Part shown: positions 7,834 to 20,974 of the stretch, one piece after another
How positions within the stretch are numbered: position 1 is the stretch's first letter
How the letters are laid out: each line of letters opens with the position of its first letter
NCBI RefSeq assembly: GCF_015477605.1
Contig: NZ_JADLQX010000006.1
Span: 1 to 64,000 of the forward strand
Length of the DNA: 64,000 nucleotides
Origin: Nocardia amamiensis
GTDB lineage: Bacteria > Actinomycetota > Actinomycetes > Mycobacteriales > Mycobacteriaceae
Reading direction: 5' to 3'
Translations under genes and position numbers: made by a program
The notes under the pieces: model-generated
Databases searched by the model: none
Seen by the model: only the letters and a program-made list of their open reading frames with translations
What the model was told of the DNA's origin: nothing

Positions 7834-8274
7834 TCACGGTCCGCGCCGCGCGGTGGAGTCGTACAGCGTGCGGACGATGCCGGCCTCGGTCAGGTCGGCG
7901 TCCTTCTCGGCGAAGAGCAGATCGACCAGCAGCCGGATCGCGTCCGGCGCGGCCGAGGCGGCATCGGTGCGCTTCTTCTGCTCCAGCAGTCGCGCGAGAC
8001 GATCGTGACTGTCTTGGCGCGGGTTGGCCAGTCCGGCTCTCACGATCTTGGAGACGGACTGGAATTCGCGGTAGATCTCCTCCTCGCGCCGACGCGATCT
8101 CGGCCGCGTCCCCGCCTTCCTGGGCTTTGGTGAGCAGTCCCTTGGCGGCCGACCAGCGGCGGCGGGCAGCTATCTGCTGGCCGACGAGGTTGTCTGCCGG
8201 GCGGTGTTGCCGAGGGCTTCGGCGTCGTTGACGGCCACGATGCCGCGCCTTCGGCGGGTTCGCGGTTGGCGCAT
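7834..8274 (-). pseudogene. Broken small helical protein gene inside the accessory unit
   Basis: Three minus-strand frames join into one plausible protein of about 145 residues: MRQPRTRRRRGIVAVNDAEA, then LVGQQIAARRRWSAAKGLL and KAQEGGDAAEIA, then RREEEIYREFQSVSKIVRAG up to LTEAGIVRTLYDST. The joins need frameshifts near 8185 and 8095. The sequence is rich in A, E, K and R and looks helical, with a basic N-terminus. I do not recognise the family. It lies on the opposite strand to the Argonaute operon, just inside the right inverted repeat. Confidence 0.5.
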
Positions 8275-8338
8275 CCACCAGTGCGTCGATCTCAAGGACG
8301 CCGATCCGCGCCAAAACAACCCGGAGACACTCCTCACC

Positions 8339-8359
8339 CGACTTCGAGACACGACCTAG
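8339..8359 (-). repeat. Right terminal inverted repeat of the accessory unit, with CTAG target
   Basis: CGACTTCGAGACAC (8339-8352), GAC, then CTAG (8356-8359) is the mirror of the left end at 2917-2937. Over the 17 bp inside CTAG, 15 match. Together they delimit about 5.4 kb. Confidence 0.65.
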
Positions 8360-8697
8360 CGGGTGCGACGGCTGGTTCGTGGCCGACCGAGCTCGGCCGC
8401 CGAGCAGTGCTTGCCACTGCACGGCCCCGACGACTGATCTGGCTCGCCGCGGCAGTTGCCTTACTCTGCTCGCCGATTTCGTGGACCCACTACTGGGTGT
8501 GGATGATCCCCGCACTCATGTGGGCCTGGCGCGCCATGCGCCACCTGGCTCTGGTGATCCGGGCTGGTGTGCCCGCACTACTCACCGGCGATCTCACACT
8601 CGAGATGGCCGCGGCCAGCCTTGCTGGAAGTATGCTGCACTCGTGGTCGAAACCGTCTCCGGTACTGCGAACTCAGGTAGCCGCTCGCTTCCAGCTG
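8360..8697 (+). pseudogene. C-terminal remnant of a GT87-type mannosyltransferase
   Basis: About 112 codons remain. The segment LIWLAAAVALLCSPISWTHY, followed by WVWMIPALMWAWR, matches the conserved S-P-[VI]-S-W-[ST]-H-[HY]-W-V-W region near the C-terminus of DUF2029/GT87 polyprenyl-phosphomannose-dependent mannosyltransferases. Everything upstream is missing, and the remnant begins right at the border of the accessory unit. No start or ribosome binding site fits. It is probably a casualty of the rearrangement that brought the unit in. Confidence 0.55.
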
Positions 8698-8728
8698 TAA
8701 CCCCGGCGGACATCTCGATGCGGCCCGG

Positions 8729-9529
8729 TCAAGCCGTGAACGGGGACTTGGTTTTTCCGATCAGGTCGGCGACGGAGTCCACCACCATGGTGGGGCGGTA
8801 GGGGTATGCCTCGAAGGACGCGCGGGTGGAGATGCCGGAGGTGACCAGGATGGTGCGCATCCCTGCTTCCAGGCCGGAGATGACGTCGGTGTCCATCCGG
8901 TCGCCGATCATCACGGTGGACTGGGAATGGGCGCCGATGCGGCGCAGCGCGGAACGCATCATCAGCGGGTTCGGCTTGCCGACGTAATACGGCTCGCGGC
9001 CGGTGGCGCGGGTGATCAGCGCCGCCACGGACCCGGTCGCGGGCAGCGAGCCCTCGCGGGACGGGCCGGTCGGGTCCGGGTTGGTCGCGATGAAACGGGC
9101 GCCACGCTCGACCAGCCGGATCGCTGTGGTGATCGCCTCGAAGGAGTAGGTCCGGGTCTCGCCGAGCACCACGTAATCGGGCTGGCTGTCGGTGAGCACG
9201 TAGCCGATCTCGTGCAGCGCCGTGGTGAGCCCGGATTCGCCGACGACGTAAGCGGTTCCGTTGGGGCGCTGATCGTTCAGGAAGGTGGCGGTGGCCAGCG
9301 CGGAGGTCCAGATCGCCTCCTCCGGGATGTCGAGCCCGGTGTGTCGTAGCCGCGCCTGGAGGTCCCGCGGCGTGCGAATCGAATTGTTCGTCAGCACCAA
9401 GAACGGCGTCTCGTTGGCACGCAGCTCGGCAAGGAACTCGTCGGCGCCGGGTATGAGGTGGTCCTCGTGCACCAACACCCCGTCCATATCGGTCAGGTAG
9501 GACAGGATCGGTTCGTCTTCAGCAGTCAC
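8729..9529 (-). CDS. HAD-IIA family phosphatase (NagD-like)
   Basis: This 266-residue protein has the HAD motifs in order: [11 protein letters not shown] (motif I, nucleophile and acid Asp), FLVLTNNS (motif II), a Lys in GKPNPLMM (motif III) and [10 protein letters not shown] (motif IV). The cap position and the NNS motif place it in subclass IIA, with NagD and phosphoglycolate or 4-nitrophenyl phosphatases. The substrate is not readable. It starts at GTG 9529. It lies between the GT87 remnant and divergent fgd. Confidence 0.85.
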   Translation of the reverse strand: MTAEDEPILSYLTDMDGVLVHEDHLIPGADEFLAELRANETPFLVLTNNSIRTPRDLQARLRHTGLDIPEEAIWTSALATATFLNDQRPNGTAYVVGESGLTTALHEIGYVLTDSQPDYVVLGETRTYSFEAITTAIRLVERGARFIATNPDPTGPSREGSLPATGSVAALITRATGREPYYVGKPNPLMMRSALRRIGAHSQSTVMIGDRMDTDVISGLEAGMRTILVTSGISTRASFEAYPYRPTMVVDSVADLIGKTKSPFTA

Positions 9530-9778
9530 GCGGCCATTATCCGCTATCGGCCCGCAACCGAAACGGGAACGATCAACATGCCGCCGCGCCGGGCGATTCC
9601 GGCGAAATACCGCGCCCGGGCCATGGCGCTCTCATGCTGCGGCCGGGCACGGCGGGAGCATCACCTGGCGACGGCGAAGATCATCCACGGCAGGCCGTCC
9701 GCACCGCACGACGACCGGGTGGCTACTGTCGAGGGCGGATCGCGATGGCGGCGAAACGATACGCGAGGAGCGTGGCAG

Positions 9779-10789
9779 ATGAGCGAACTCAAGCTCGGAT
9801 ACAAGGCATCGGCGGAGCAGTTCGGCCCCCGTGAACTCGTGGAGATCGCGGTGCTGGCCGAGGAACACGGCCTGGACAGCGCCACCGTGAGCGACCACTT
9901 CCAGCCGTGGCGGCACAAGGGCGGGCACGCGCCGTTCTCGCTGGCCTGGATGGCGGCGGTCGGCGAGCGCACCCAGCGCATCCTGCTGGGCACCTCGGTG
10001 CTCACCCCGACCTTCCGCTACAACCCGGCGGTGATCGCACAGGCGTTCGCGACCATGGGCTGCCTGTACCCGGATCGCGTCATGCTCGGGGTGGGCACCG
10101 GCGAGGCGCTCAACGAGATCGCCACCGGGTACACCGGCGAGTGGCCGGAATTCAAGGAGCGTTTCGCCCGCCTGCGCGAGGCCGTCGACCTGATGCGCGC
10201 GCTGTGGACCGGCGACCGCGTCGACTTCGACGGCGAGTACTACAAGACCGTCGGCGCGTCCATCTACGACGTGCCCAAGGGCGGCATCCCGATCTATATC
10301 GCCGCGGGCGGTCCGCTGGTCGCGCGGTATGCCGGACGCGCGGGTGACGGTTTCATCTGCACCTCGGGCAAGGGCATGGACCTCTACACCGAGAAACTGA
10401 TGCCCGCGGTCGCGGAGGGCGCGGCGAAGGCGGGCCGCAGCGTCGGCGACATCGACCGGATGATCGAGATCAAGATCTCCTACGACACCGATCCGGAACT
10501 GGCGTTGGAGAACACCCGCTTCTGGGCCCCGCTCTCGCTGACCGCGGAGCAGAAGCACAGCATCACCGACCCGATCGAGATGGAAGCCGCCGCCGACGCG
10601 CTGCCGATCGAGCAGATCGCCAAGCGCTGGATCGTCGCCAGTGACCCCGATCAGGCCGTGGAACAGATCAAGCCCTACCTCGACGCCGGCCTCAACCACC
10701 TCGTGTTCCACGCCCCCGGCCACGACCAGCGCCGTTTCCTCGACCTCTTCCAGCGCGACTTGGCCCCCCGCCTGCGCGCCCTCGCCTGA
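9779..10789 (+). CDS. fgd: F420-dependent glucose-6-phosphate dehydrogenase
   Basis: This 336-residue luciferase-like flavin-fold enzyme is the same length as mycobacterial Fgd1. It oxidises glucose 6-phosphate to 6-phosphogluconolactone and reduces F420, the main source of F420H2 in these bacteria. The active-site residues known in Fgd1 are all present at the same numbers: His40 and Trp44 in SDHFQPW and Glu109 in [11 protein letters not shown] 9779 follows GAGGAG with good spacing; a longer upstream frame lacks such a site. The next gene, convergent, is a deazaflavin-dependent reductase that would use F420H2. Confidence 0.95.
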   Translation: MSELKLGYKASAEQFGPRELVEIAVLAEEHGLDSATVSDHFQPWRHKGGHAPFSLAWMAAVGERTQRILLGTSVLTPTFRYNPAVIAQAFATMGCLYPDRVMLGVGTGEALNEIATGYTGEWPEFKERFARLREAVDLMRALWTGDRVDFDGEYYKTVGASIYDVPKGGIPIYIAAGGPLVARYAGRAGDGFICTSGKGMDLYTEKLMPAVAEGAAKAGRSVGDIDRMIEIKISYDTDPELALENTRFWAPLSLTAEQKHSITDPIEMEAAADALPIEQIAKRWIVASDPDQAVEQIKPYLDAGLNHLVFHAPGHDQRRFLDLFQRDLAPRLRALA

Positions 10790-10818
10790 GCCGGCTGTGG
10801 TTGCGTTATAGAACTGGC

Positions 10819-10880
10819 ATCGAGGGGAGTCGAATGGCGGTTGTAGCGGTGGTTCGAGCCGCTATTTCACTACCCTCGAT
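10819..10880. terminator. Possible bidirectional terminator between fgd and the Ddn-like gene
   Basis: ATCGAGGG (10819-10826) can pair with CCCTCGAT (10873-10880), with smaller GC pairs inside, in the gap between convergent genes. There is no clear T-run. Confidence 0.4.
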
Positions 10881-10906
10881 CGGACGAAGCGCTCTCGCTG
10901 GGCCGG

Positions 10907-11413
10907 TTATGCCCGGCGGAGGGCGAAGATGCGCAGGTCGCGTGTGGTGCGGGAGCGGTAGGCGGCGTAGGCGGCGGTGACTTCCACGAAACGGCTGAAG
11001 ATGGCGTCTTTGTCGGGTCCGTCGACGGGGGTGGCGGTGACGTCGATGCGCTGGCCCGCGATCGCCACCGTCGCGGTGGGGTTCGCCAGCAGGTTGGCGG
11101 TCCAGGCGGGGTGGTGTGCCTGGCCGAAATTGCTGCCGACCACGTAGAGCGTGTCGCCGTCGTGCACGTAGAGCAGGGGCTGGGTGCGCGGCTGACCGGA
11201 CTTGCGGCCGATGGTGGTGAGCAGGATGACCGGCGCGCCGATCGGGCCGAGCAGGGTGTATTTGGCGTCGGTGCGTTCCAGGATCGCCCGGTCCAGCGGG
11301 GTGATGGCGCGGATGAACCGGGAACCCGGCTTCGTCGCCGCCAATCGGCTTGCCGCGCGGGCCAAAAGGTTGGTGTTCGAACCCCACTGCCGATCCGGGA
11401 ACTGCTCAGCCAT
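10907..11413 (-). CDS. Deazaflavin (F420)-dependent nitroreductase family protein (Ddn-like)
   Basis: This 168-residue protein belongs to the split beta-barrel Ddn family, which transfers hydride from F420H2 to quinones, nitro compounds or other acceptors. The F420-binding part is visible as PVILLTTIGRKSGQPRTQPL, followed by LYVVGSNFGQAHHPAWTANL with the conserved S-N-[FW]-G and HPAW motifs. ATG 11413 is the first good start; a longer frame upstream has no support. Its place next to fgd fits an enzyme that consumes F420H2. Confidence 0.88.
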   Translation of the reverse strand: MAEQFPDRQWGSNTNLLARAASRLAATKPGSRFIRAITPLDRAILERTDAKYTLLGPIGAPVILLTTIGRKSGQPRTQPLLYVHDGDTLYVVGSNFGQAHHPAWTANLLANPTATVAIAGQRIDVTATPVDGPDKDAIFSRFVEVTAAYAAYRSRTTRDLRIFALRRA

Positions 11414-11600
11414 GCCCGGACTATAGCGGGCAGGGTCTCCGGTGGGCGGAAAGTGGCGAGAACGCTCGGCTTGTGTGACGGGCAACTCGGCTGGACCGGT
11501 GCCCGCGTGACGTCGGCGGGTAGGTGGCATCCTCGCCCTGACCGGCGATCGTTCGGTCGCGACCGAGTCGGATAGCCGTGTGTTCACTAAGCTCACGGAC

Positions 11601-13673
11601 ATGGCCGACAACGCTCCCTCAGCCGTCTACATCGCGTCCCCGGAAGGCGACACGGGCAAATCGACGGTGGCTCTCGGAGTACTGCAGATGCTGTGCGCCA
11701 CCACGGCACGGGTCGGGGTGTTCCGGCCGATCACGCGCTCGACCACTGAGCCCGACTACGTCCTGGAGCTGCTGCTCGAGCACAGCACCGCGGACGTCGA
11801 CTACAAGCAGGCCATCGGCACCACCTACGAGCAGGTGCACGCCGACCCGGACGCGGCGATCAGCGAGATCGTCCTGCGCTTCCACGAGGTCGCGAAGATG
11901 TGCGACGCGGTGGTCGTGGTCGGCAGCGACTACACCGACGTGGCCAGCCCCAGCGAGCTGCGTTTCAACGCCAGGATCGCGGTCAACCTGGGCGCCCCCG
12001 TGCTGCTGGTGGTGCGCGGCGCGGGCCGCACCCCGGACGAGGTGAAGCAGCTGGCCGAACTGTGCGCGGCCGAGTTGTCCCACGAGCACGCGCAGTTGGT
12101 CGCCATCATCGCCAACCGCTGCGACCCGCGCCGGTTGGCGGAGGTCTGCGCGTCGCTGCGCGGGTTCGACGTCCCGTCCTGGACCCTGCCCGAGGTCCCG
12201 CTGCTGATCGCGCCGACCATGGCCGAGCTGTGCGCGGCGATCGACGGCGAAATGTACAGCGGCGACCCGGAGTTGCTGCACCGTGAGGCGCTGCAGATCA
12301 TGGTCGGCGGCATGACGGCCGAGCACATCCTGGAGCGGCTGTCCGAGGGCGTCGTGGTGATCGCACCGGGAGACCGGTCGGACGTGCTGCTCAGCGTGGT
12401 GAACGCGCATGAGGCGGAAGGCTTTCCGTCGCTGTCGGGCATCATCATGAACGGCGGCCTGCTGCCGCATCCCGCGGTGGCGCGGCTGATGACCGGCCTC
12501 AAGCCCAAGCTGCCGATCCTCACCACCGAACTCGGCACCTACGACACCGCGGGCGCGGCCTACCGCACCCGCGGCCGCATGTCCGCGGGCAACCCGCGCA
12601 AGGTCGACACCGCGCTCGCGCTGATGGAGCAGCACGTCGAAGCGGAGGAACTGTTGCGGCGCATCGACATTCCGCCCAGCTCGGTGGTCACTCCGGAGAT
12701 GTTCGAATACCAGCTCATCGAGCGCGCGCGGGCCGACCGCAAACGCATCGTGCTGCCCGAGGGCGACGACGACCGCATCCTGCGCGCGGCGGGCCGGGTG
12801 CTCCAGCGCAAGATCGCCGACCTGGTCATCCTCGGCGACGAGATCGCGGTGCGCGCCCGCGCCGCCGAACTCGGCGTGGACATCTCGGCCGCGCAGGTGC
12901 TCGATCCGCGCAGCTCCGGCTACCTGGACGAGTTCGCCGCCGAGTACGCGGAGCTGCGCAAGCACAAGGGCATGACGCTGGAGCGGGCCCGTGAAACCAT
13001 TGCCGACATCTCGTACTTCGGCACCATGATGGTGTACCGGGGGATCGCGGACGGCATGGTCTCCGGTGCGGCGCACACCACCGCGCACACCATCCGGCCG
13101 TCGTTGGAGATCATCAAGACGGTGCCGGGCGTCGCGACCGTCTCCAGCGTGTTCCTCATGTGCCTGGCCGACCGGGTGCTCGCCTACGGCGACTGCGCCG
13201 TCGTGCCGGACCCGACCTCGCAGCAACTGGCCGATATCGCGATCTCGTCCGCGGCGACCGCCGCCCGCTTCGGTATCGAGCCCCGGGTGGCGATGCTGTC
13301 CTACTCGACCGGCGAATCCGGCAGTGGCGCGGACGTGGACAAGGTGCGCGTCGCGACCAAGCTGGTGCGTGAGCGCGCGCCGGAACTGCCGGTGGAAGGC
13401 CCGATCCAGTACGACGCCGCGATCGAGCCGACCGTCGCCGACGCCAAGCTGCCGGACTCCGAGGTCGCGGGCCGGGCGACGGTGTTCGTGTTTCCCGATC
13501 TGAATACCGGCAACAACACTTACAAGGCGGTACAGCGCAGCGCGGGTGCGATCGCGATCGGACCCGTGCTGCAAGGTCTGCGCAAGCCGGTCAACGACTT
13601 GTCCCGCGGCGCCCTCGTGGCCGACATCGTCAACACCGTGGCGATCACGGCCATCCAGGCACAGGAGGGGTGA
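11601..13673 (+). CDS. pta: Phosphate acetyltransferase (long form)
   Basis: This 690-residue protein is the same length as mycobacterial Pta. It interconverts acetyl-CoA and acetyl phosphate. The N-terminal part is a P-loop domain ([11 protein letters not shown]), the middle is a DRTGG-type domain, and the C-terminal 330 residues are the catalytic PTA domain ([50 protein letters not shown]). I took ATG 11601; a GTG at 11580 is in frame but no better supported. The stop overlaps the ackA start, so the two are coupled. Confidence 0.95.
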   Translation: MADNAPSAVYIASPEGDTGKSTVALGVLQMLCATTARVGVFRPITRSTTEPDYVLELLLEHSTADVDYKQAIGTTYEQVHADPDAAISEIVLRFHEVAKMCDAVVVVGSDYTDVASPSELRFNARIAVNLGAPVLLVVRGAGRTPDEVKQLAELCAAELSHEHAQLVAIIANRCDPRRLAEVCASLRGFDVPSWTLPEVPLLIAPTMAELCAAIDGEMYSGDPELLHREALQIMVGGMTAEHILERLSEGVVVIAPGDRSDVLLSVVNAHEAEGFPSLSGIIMNGGLLPHPAVARLMTGLKPKLPILTTELGTYDTAGAAYRTRGRMSAGNPRKVDTALALMEQHVEAEELLRRIDIPPSSVVTPEMFEYQLIERARADRKRIVLPEGDDDRILRAAGRVLQRKIADLVILGDEIAVRARAAELGVDISAAQVLDPRSSGYLDEFAAEYAELRKHKGMTLERARETIADISYFGTMMVYRGIADGMVSGAAHTTAHTIRPSLEIIKTVPGVATVSSVFLMCLADRVLAYGDCAVVPDPTSQQLADIAISSAATAARFGIEPRVAMLSYSTGESGSGADVDKVRVATKLVRERAPELPVEGPIQYDAAIEPTVADAKLPDSEVAGRATVFVFPDLNTGNNTYKAVQRSAGAIAIGPVLQGLRKPVNDLSRGALVADIVNTVAITAIQAQEG

Positions 13674-14887
13674 TGGAGCAGGACCTGGTGCTGGTGATCA
13701 ACTCCGGCTCGTCGTCCATCAAATATCAACTCCTCGACCCGGAGTCGAGCGTGGTCGCCGCGTCCGGGATCGTGGAGCGGATCGGCGAAGACGACGGGAG
13801 GATCGAGCATCACGCCGACGGCGAGACCACCGAGCGTCCCGGGCGGATCGCCGACCACACAGCGGGACTGCGCTTGGTCTTCGACGCGTTCTCCGCGACG
13901 GGACACGATTTGGTGGGGGAGGGGGTGCGCGCGGTCGGTCATCGGGTGGTGCACGGCGGCGAGGTGTTCTACCAGCCCACACTGATCGATGACGCGGTAG
14001 TCGCCGCGATCGCCGATCTCTCCGTGCTTGCGCCGCTGCACAATCCGGCCAATGTGGCCGGTATCGAGAGCGCCCGTGCGTTATTGCCGGGGGTGCCGCA
14101 GGTCGCGGTATTCGACACCGCGTTCTTCCACAGCCTGCCTGCCGCCGCGAAGACTTACGCGATCGACGCCAAAGTCGCCGCCGCCCACGGTATCCGAAAG
14201 TACGGATTCCACGGCACGTCCCACGAGTACGTGTCCGGCCGGGTTGCCGAGCTGCTCGGGCGGGACTCCGCCGAGCTGAATCAGATCATCTTCCATTTGG
14301 GCAACGGCGCGTCGGCCTCCGCCTTGCGCGGCGGTCGCCCGATCGACACCACGATGGGCCTCACGCCGCTGGAAGGGCTGGTGATGGGCACCAGGTCGGG
14401 TGATCTGGATCCGGGCATCGTGCCGCACCTGGTGCGGTCGGCGCATCTGGACATCGACCAGGTCGACACCCTGCTCAACCGGGATTCCGGGATCAAGGGG
14501 CTGTCCGGCGTGAACGATTTCCGCGAGTTGCGGCGCCTCATCGAGAGTGGGGACCAGGCCGCCCGGCTGGCCTACGACGTGTACATCCACCGGTTGCGGC
14601 GTTACCTCGGGGCGTACCTGATCGAGCTCGGCGGCGTGGACGCGATCACCTTCACCGCCGGGGTCGGCGAGAACAGCCCGCAGGTGCGCGCCGACGCCCT
14701 CGCCGATCTCGCTCGGTTCGGCATCGAAGTGGACCAGGCCGAGAATTCCGCGAAAGGCCATGGTGCCCGGCGTATTTCCCCTCCTGACGCACCGATCGCT
14801 GTGCTGGTCGTGCCGACCAACGAGGAGTTGGCGATCGCGCGCGCCGCGCGGCAGGTGGTCGCCGAACTCGAACTCGGTCGATCCTGA
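13673..14887 (+). CDS. ackA: Acetate kinase
   Basis: This 404-residue acetate kinase converts acetyl phosphate and ADP to acetate and ATP, the second step after Pta. The ASKHA-fold motifs are present: [15 protein letters not shown] at the N-terminus, [37 protein letters not shown] and [12 protein letters not shown]. The ATG at 13673 overlaps the pta stop (TGATG) and follows AGGAGG; a GTG at 13670 is the alternative. It converges on pknG. Confidence 0.95.
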   Translation: MEQDLVLVINSGSSSIKYQLLDPESSVVAASGIVERIGEDDGRIEHHADGETTERPGRIADHTAGLRLVFDAFSATGHDLVGEGVRAVGHRVVHGGEVFYQPTLIDDAVVAAIADLSVLAPLHNPANVAGIESARALLPGVPQVAVFDTAFFHSLPAAAKTYAIDAKVAAAHGIRKYGFHGTSHEYVSGRVAELLGRDSAELNQIIFHLGNGASASALRGGRPIDTTMGLTPLEGLVMGTRSGDLDPGIVPHLVRSAHLDIDQVDTLLNRDSGIKGLSGVNDFRELRRLIESGDQAARLAYDVYIHRLRRYLGAYLIELGGVDAITFTAGVGENSPQVRADALADLARFGIEVDQAENSAKGHGARRISPPDAPIAVLVVPTNEELAIARAARQVVAELELGRS

Positions 14888-14980
14888 TGCTGTCGGGCCG
14901 GGTCCGCGGCCGGAGCGGGATGACCGCGTCGGCGGTGGTGCTGCTGCTCGGCCGTGCGCGGCGGGCCGCCGATCGACCTA

Positions 14981-17734
<2,754 letters not shown>

Positions 17735-18718
17735 TCAGTCCTGATACGTGGGAGCGGGTGGAGCGGGAACAGGGCCGAGTGCCGTCAGATATTGCTGGTA
17801 CAGCCGGGGCCAGGTGCCATCACTGCGGATGCGATCCAGCGTGCCGTTGACGAAGCGGACGAGATCGTCGTGGCCCTTGGGGATGCCGATGCCGTACGGC
17901 TCTTCGGCGATGCTGCCGCCCACCAACTCGGTGTACGGGTCCTGCGTGGCCAGACCCGCGAGGACGGCGTCGTCGGTGCTGACGGCGTCGACTTGCCGCT
18001 GCTGTAAGACGACCAAACAATCGGCCCAGGTGGGCACGGAGAGAATGGCCGCGGCGGGCTGATAGCGGCGCATGTGGTCCAGCGAGGTGGTGCCGGATAC
18101 GATGCACACCCGCTTACCCGCCAGATCGGCAAGGCTGCGGATGCCGGAGTTCTTCATCGCGAGCACGCGCTGATTCGCGTGCAGGTAGACGGTGGAGAAG
18201 GTGACTTTTTCGCGCCGTTCACAGTTGATCGTCATGGTCTTGGCGACCAAGTCGACGGTGTGGTTCTGCAACGCGGTCTCGCGCTCGGCCGAGCCGAGGC
18301 TGCGGAATTCGATCGAGTCCGGGCTGCCGAGCAGGTCACGAGCGACCTCCCTGGCGATGTCGGCGTCGAAACCGACGACGGAGCCGGAGACCGGGTCGCG
18401 GTAGCTGAACAGATTGCTGCCGGTATCCAGCCCTACGAGCAGCCTGCCCCGCGCCCGGATCGCGTCGATCACCGGTCCGCGCGCGGCGGCGCCCGCCCCG
18501 GTCGGCCGCAGACTCGCGGTCGGGTCTCCGCAGCGCGGTGCGCCGGGCGGCGGCGGTACCGGCGAATCCGTCAGCACCGGTATCGCTTTGGCGGGCAGCG
18601 GGGGATCGGTGTACTTGGGTGTCTTGGTCGCCAGCGGCGTGCTGGCCTCGCTCGCGCAGCCGCTTGCCAGCGCCACCACGACGAGGACGACAACCAGAAT
18701 GCCGCGCGGGGATCTCAT
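17735..18718 (-). CDS. glnH: Glutamine/amino-acid-binding lipoprotein GlnH
   Basis: This 327-residue periplasmic binding protein has a lipoprotein signal (VVVALASGC, lipobox Cys about residue 21). Then comes the type 2 solute-binding fold: GRLLVGLDTGSNLFSYRD, VGFDADIAREVA, TALQNHTVDLVAKTMTI and GTTSLDHMR. In mycobacteria GlnH binds Asp, Glu or Gln and passes the signal through GlnX to PknG; it is not part of a transporter there either, since no permease lies nearby. The start overlaps the glnX stop (ATGA), and pknG begins six bases after its stop, so the three form one operon. Confidence 0.9.
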   Translation of the reverse strand: MRSPRGILVVVLVVVALASGCASEASTPLATKTPKYTDPPLPAKAIPVLTDSPVPPPPGAPRCGDPTASLRPTGAGAAARGPVIDAIRARGRLLVGLDTGSNLFSYRDPVSGSVVGFDADIAREVARDLLGSPDSIEFRSLGSAERETALQNHTVDLVAKTMTINCERREKVTFSTVYLHANQRVLAMKNSGIRSLADLAGKRVCIVSGTTSLDHMRRYQPAAAILSVPTWADCLVVLQQRQVDAVSTDDAVLAGLATQDPYTELVGGSIAEEPYGIGIPKGHDDLVRFVNGTLDRIRSDGTWPRLYQQYLTALGPVPAPPAPTYQD

Positions 18719-20091
18719 CGGTACTCCCGAAGCCGGGGCCATATGCCGAATGCGACATAGCCTGCCGCCAGAATGCCGAGCACCATCGCTCCTGCTGATA
18801 GGAAGTCCAGTACGCGGGCCGCTTGCGAGATCTCTCCGCGCAGGGTGTCCCGTGTCTCGGCGATGCCCTGCTCCAGCGCGCTGTCCAGCGCATCCACTTG
18901 CGCGGTGGCGTCTGCGGGGCCGGGACCGGTCGTCACCGCGGCCGCGCCGTTGAAATCGCCTTTGGCCAGCGCATCGTTCATGCGCTGGTGCGCGACCCGC
19001 CAACGCTCCAGCGCGGGCACGGCATTGCGCACGTCGTCGGTGGCGGGCGCGGAACCGGGGTACTTGCCGAGCAGATCGGCCAAGCGCTCGATATTCACGT
19101 CGTACGTGCGGTCGTAATCGCCGGTCGCGTCCCTGCGCACCAGCTTCAATGTCTCCGCGGCGCGCGCCTGCTGGGTCAGGATCCGGCTCTCGGTCAGCCG
19201 TGACGCCGGTACCACGCCGTTGTCGCGTGCGCTGATCATCGACGTCGCCGACACCGCGCCCGCGATCACCGTCCACGCCAGCAGGATCAGCATCGCCGCA
19301 GAGGCGAGCAGGAGACCGGGATTGAGCACCCGGCGCCAGCGCCGCGCCAGATCCCGCTGCACCCAGAACAGCACGCCCAGCGTGAGGATCAGCAGGCCGA
19401 TGGCGGACCAAGGTGGGCGCACGTGATTGCGCTGCGCGGCGGTCACCGCGGCGGAGCGGTGATTCTGCAGTTCCTCGGCCATGGGTAGCAGCGTCGTCTG
19501 CATTTGGTTGGACGCCTCGCTCAAGTACGCGGCGCCGACCGGGTACCCGATGCGATTGTTGGTCCGTGCGGTTTCCACCAGACCCGAGTACACCGGCAGG
19601 CCGGTGACTATGCCGGACCGCAGCCGGGCATCCGAACCGCCCGTGGCGTGCGCCCCGACGGCGCGGTCGGATTGGGTCACCAATTCCGTGGCCGCTTCGC
19701 CCATGGCCTGGGTGTAGCGATCGCGCACCTCCTGCGGCTCCAGTCCGCCCGAGATGAAGGCGGTGCTCGCCGCGGCGTCGGCGATCGAGAGCGAGGTATA
19801 CAGCCGGTGTGCGGAGTGCGCGTTCGGTTCGGTGTCGTAGAGCAGCACGTCCAGGCCCTGTTGTCGTTCGCTGACCGTCGCCGCGGTCATCGAGCCCGCG
19901 GCCAAGCACAGGCCGATGAGCAGCAGCCCGAGCGCGATCAACCGCCCCGGGGAGGAATTGGCGAACGAACGTAGGTTGGCCAGGTCGAAACGTTCGCGTA
20001 CCACAGCGACGCTCAGCCCACCGGGATTCTCCCGGCCGGCGGGCGCGGACGGCGGCGTGAGTTCGGCCGTCGTCGGCTCGGAGCTAGCCAT
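18715..20091 (-). CDS. glnX: GlnX-like four-helix membrane sensor
   Basis: This 458-residue membrane protein has a hydrophilic N-terminal tail, membrane segments near residues 50-70 (LIALGLLLIGLCLAAGS), 235-255 (AIGLLILTLGVLFWV) and 270-295 (LLLASAAMLILLAWTVIAGA), and one close to the C-terminus (AGAMVLGILAAGYVAFGIW), with two extracytoplasmic helical domains between them. This layout matches mycobacterial GlnX, which links GlnH binding to PknG activity. ATG 20091 sits behind GAGGTGGAC; a GTG further upstream has no such site. Confidence 0.88.
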   Translation of the reverse strand: MASSEPTTAELTPPSAPAGRENPGGLSVAVVRERFDLANLRSFANSSPGRLIALGLLLIGLCLAAGSMTAATVSERQQGLDVLLYDTEPNAHSAHRLYTSLSIADAAASTAFISGGLEPQEVRDRYTQAMGEAATELVTQSDRAVGAHATGGSDARLRSGIVTGLPVYSGLVETARTNNRIGYPVGAAYLSEASNQMQTTLLPMAEELQNHRSAAVTAAQRNHVRPPWSAIGLLILTLGVLFWVQRDLARRWRRVLNPGLLLASAAMLILLAWTVIAGAVSATSMISARDNGVVPASRLTESRILTQQARAAETLKLVRRDATGDYDRTYDVNIERLADLLGKYPGSAPATDDVRNAVPALERWRVAHQRMNDALAKGDFNGAAAVTTGPGPADATAQVDALDSALEQGIAETRDTLRGEISQAARVLDFLSAGAMVLGILAAGYVAFGIWPRLREYR

Positions 20092-20278
20092 GTCCACCTC
20101 CCCAGTCTGGGCCGCGCGCGCGGATTTCTCACGGCCGGACCGCATATTCGATCACTCCGCGCGTATCGGTGCGGAGTTTATTGTGGTCGTACGAACGCCG
20201 CGGCGTGTGAAACACCCCCGGTTGGGAGCAAAGGGCGGGCGGGGGAGCACAGTCGTAGCTGGATGAGGATGGTACGAG

Positions 20279-20965
20279 ATGCGTGGTGACGGCGACGGTT
20301 GGTCGCGCGGCCCGGACGGATTGCGGCACTGGGGCCGCTTCGGCGCCGCCGGACTGCTCCTGCGCGCTCCGCTCGCCGACGGCGGTTCGGCGGTGCTGCT
20401 GCAACACCGCGCACCGTGGAGTCACCAGGGCGGGACCTGGGCGTTACCCGGCGGCGCGCGCGACAGTCATGAGACGCCCGAGCACGCGGCGGTCCGGGAG
20501 GCCTGGGAGGAGGCGGGCATCGATCCCGCCGACGTCCGGGTGCGCGGCGCACGCGTGACCGCCTCGGCTCTGAGTGGCTGGACCTACACCACGGTGGTCG
20601 CCGACGCGGTCACGATCCTCCCGACCGTCGGCAACCGGGAGAGCACCGAGCTGGCCTGGGTCCCCGAACACGAAGTCGACGCCCGTCCGCTGCACCCCGG
20701 TTTCGCCGCCTCCTGGCCCACCCTGCGCGCCGCGCCCGCGCGGGTGCTGCTCGCCGGGATCGACCACGCGCTGGCCGCGGCGCTGCCCCGCACGATCGAC
20801 CTCGCCGATGTCGGTTTCGTCTGGCTGCATTCGGATCCGGACGGACCGGGCGACTACGCCACGGTCGTCGACGGGCCCGGCCTCCCGGCCGCCGAGCCGA
20901 CCGCGAACGGGAGCACCGCGGTGAATACCGCACTCTCGTTCACCCGGGGGCAGCTGCTTTCCTGA
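20279..20965 (+). CDS. mutT3: Nudix hydrolase, MutT3-type
   Basis: This 228-residue protein has a perfect Nudix box, GGARDSHETPEHAAVREAWE followed by EAGI, the metal-binding loop that hydrolyses nucleoside diphosphate derivatives. Its place between glnX and thiE matches mycobacterial mutT3, implicated in cleaning oxidised nucleotides; actual substrates vary and cannot be read here. The C-terminal 80 residues are less conserved. It is followed by a set of short intergenic repeats. Confidence 0.85.
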   Translation: MRGDGDGWSRGPDGLRHWGRFGAAGLLLRAPLADGGSAVLLQHRAPWSHQGGTWALPGGARDSHETPEHAAVREAWEEAGIDPADVRVRGARVTASALSGWTYTTVVADAVTILPTVGNRESTELAWVPEHEVDARPLHPGFAASWPTLRAAPARVLLAGIDHALAAALPRTIDLADVGFVWLHSDPDGPGDYATVVDGPGLPAAEPTANGSTAVNTALSFTRGQLLS

Positions 20966-20974
20966 CGCAGAAAA

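Noticed and set aside
7593..8231. A 212-codon plus-strand Arg-rich frame downstream of the nuclease
   Set aside because: Antisense shadow of the broken helical gene; no domain.
11619..13574. A 651-codon frame antisense to pta
   Set aside because: Arg/His/Gly-rich shadow typical of high-GC coding DNA; no domain and the sense strand is clearly pta.
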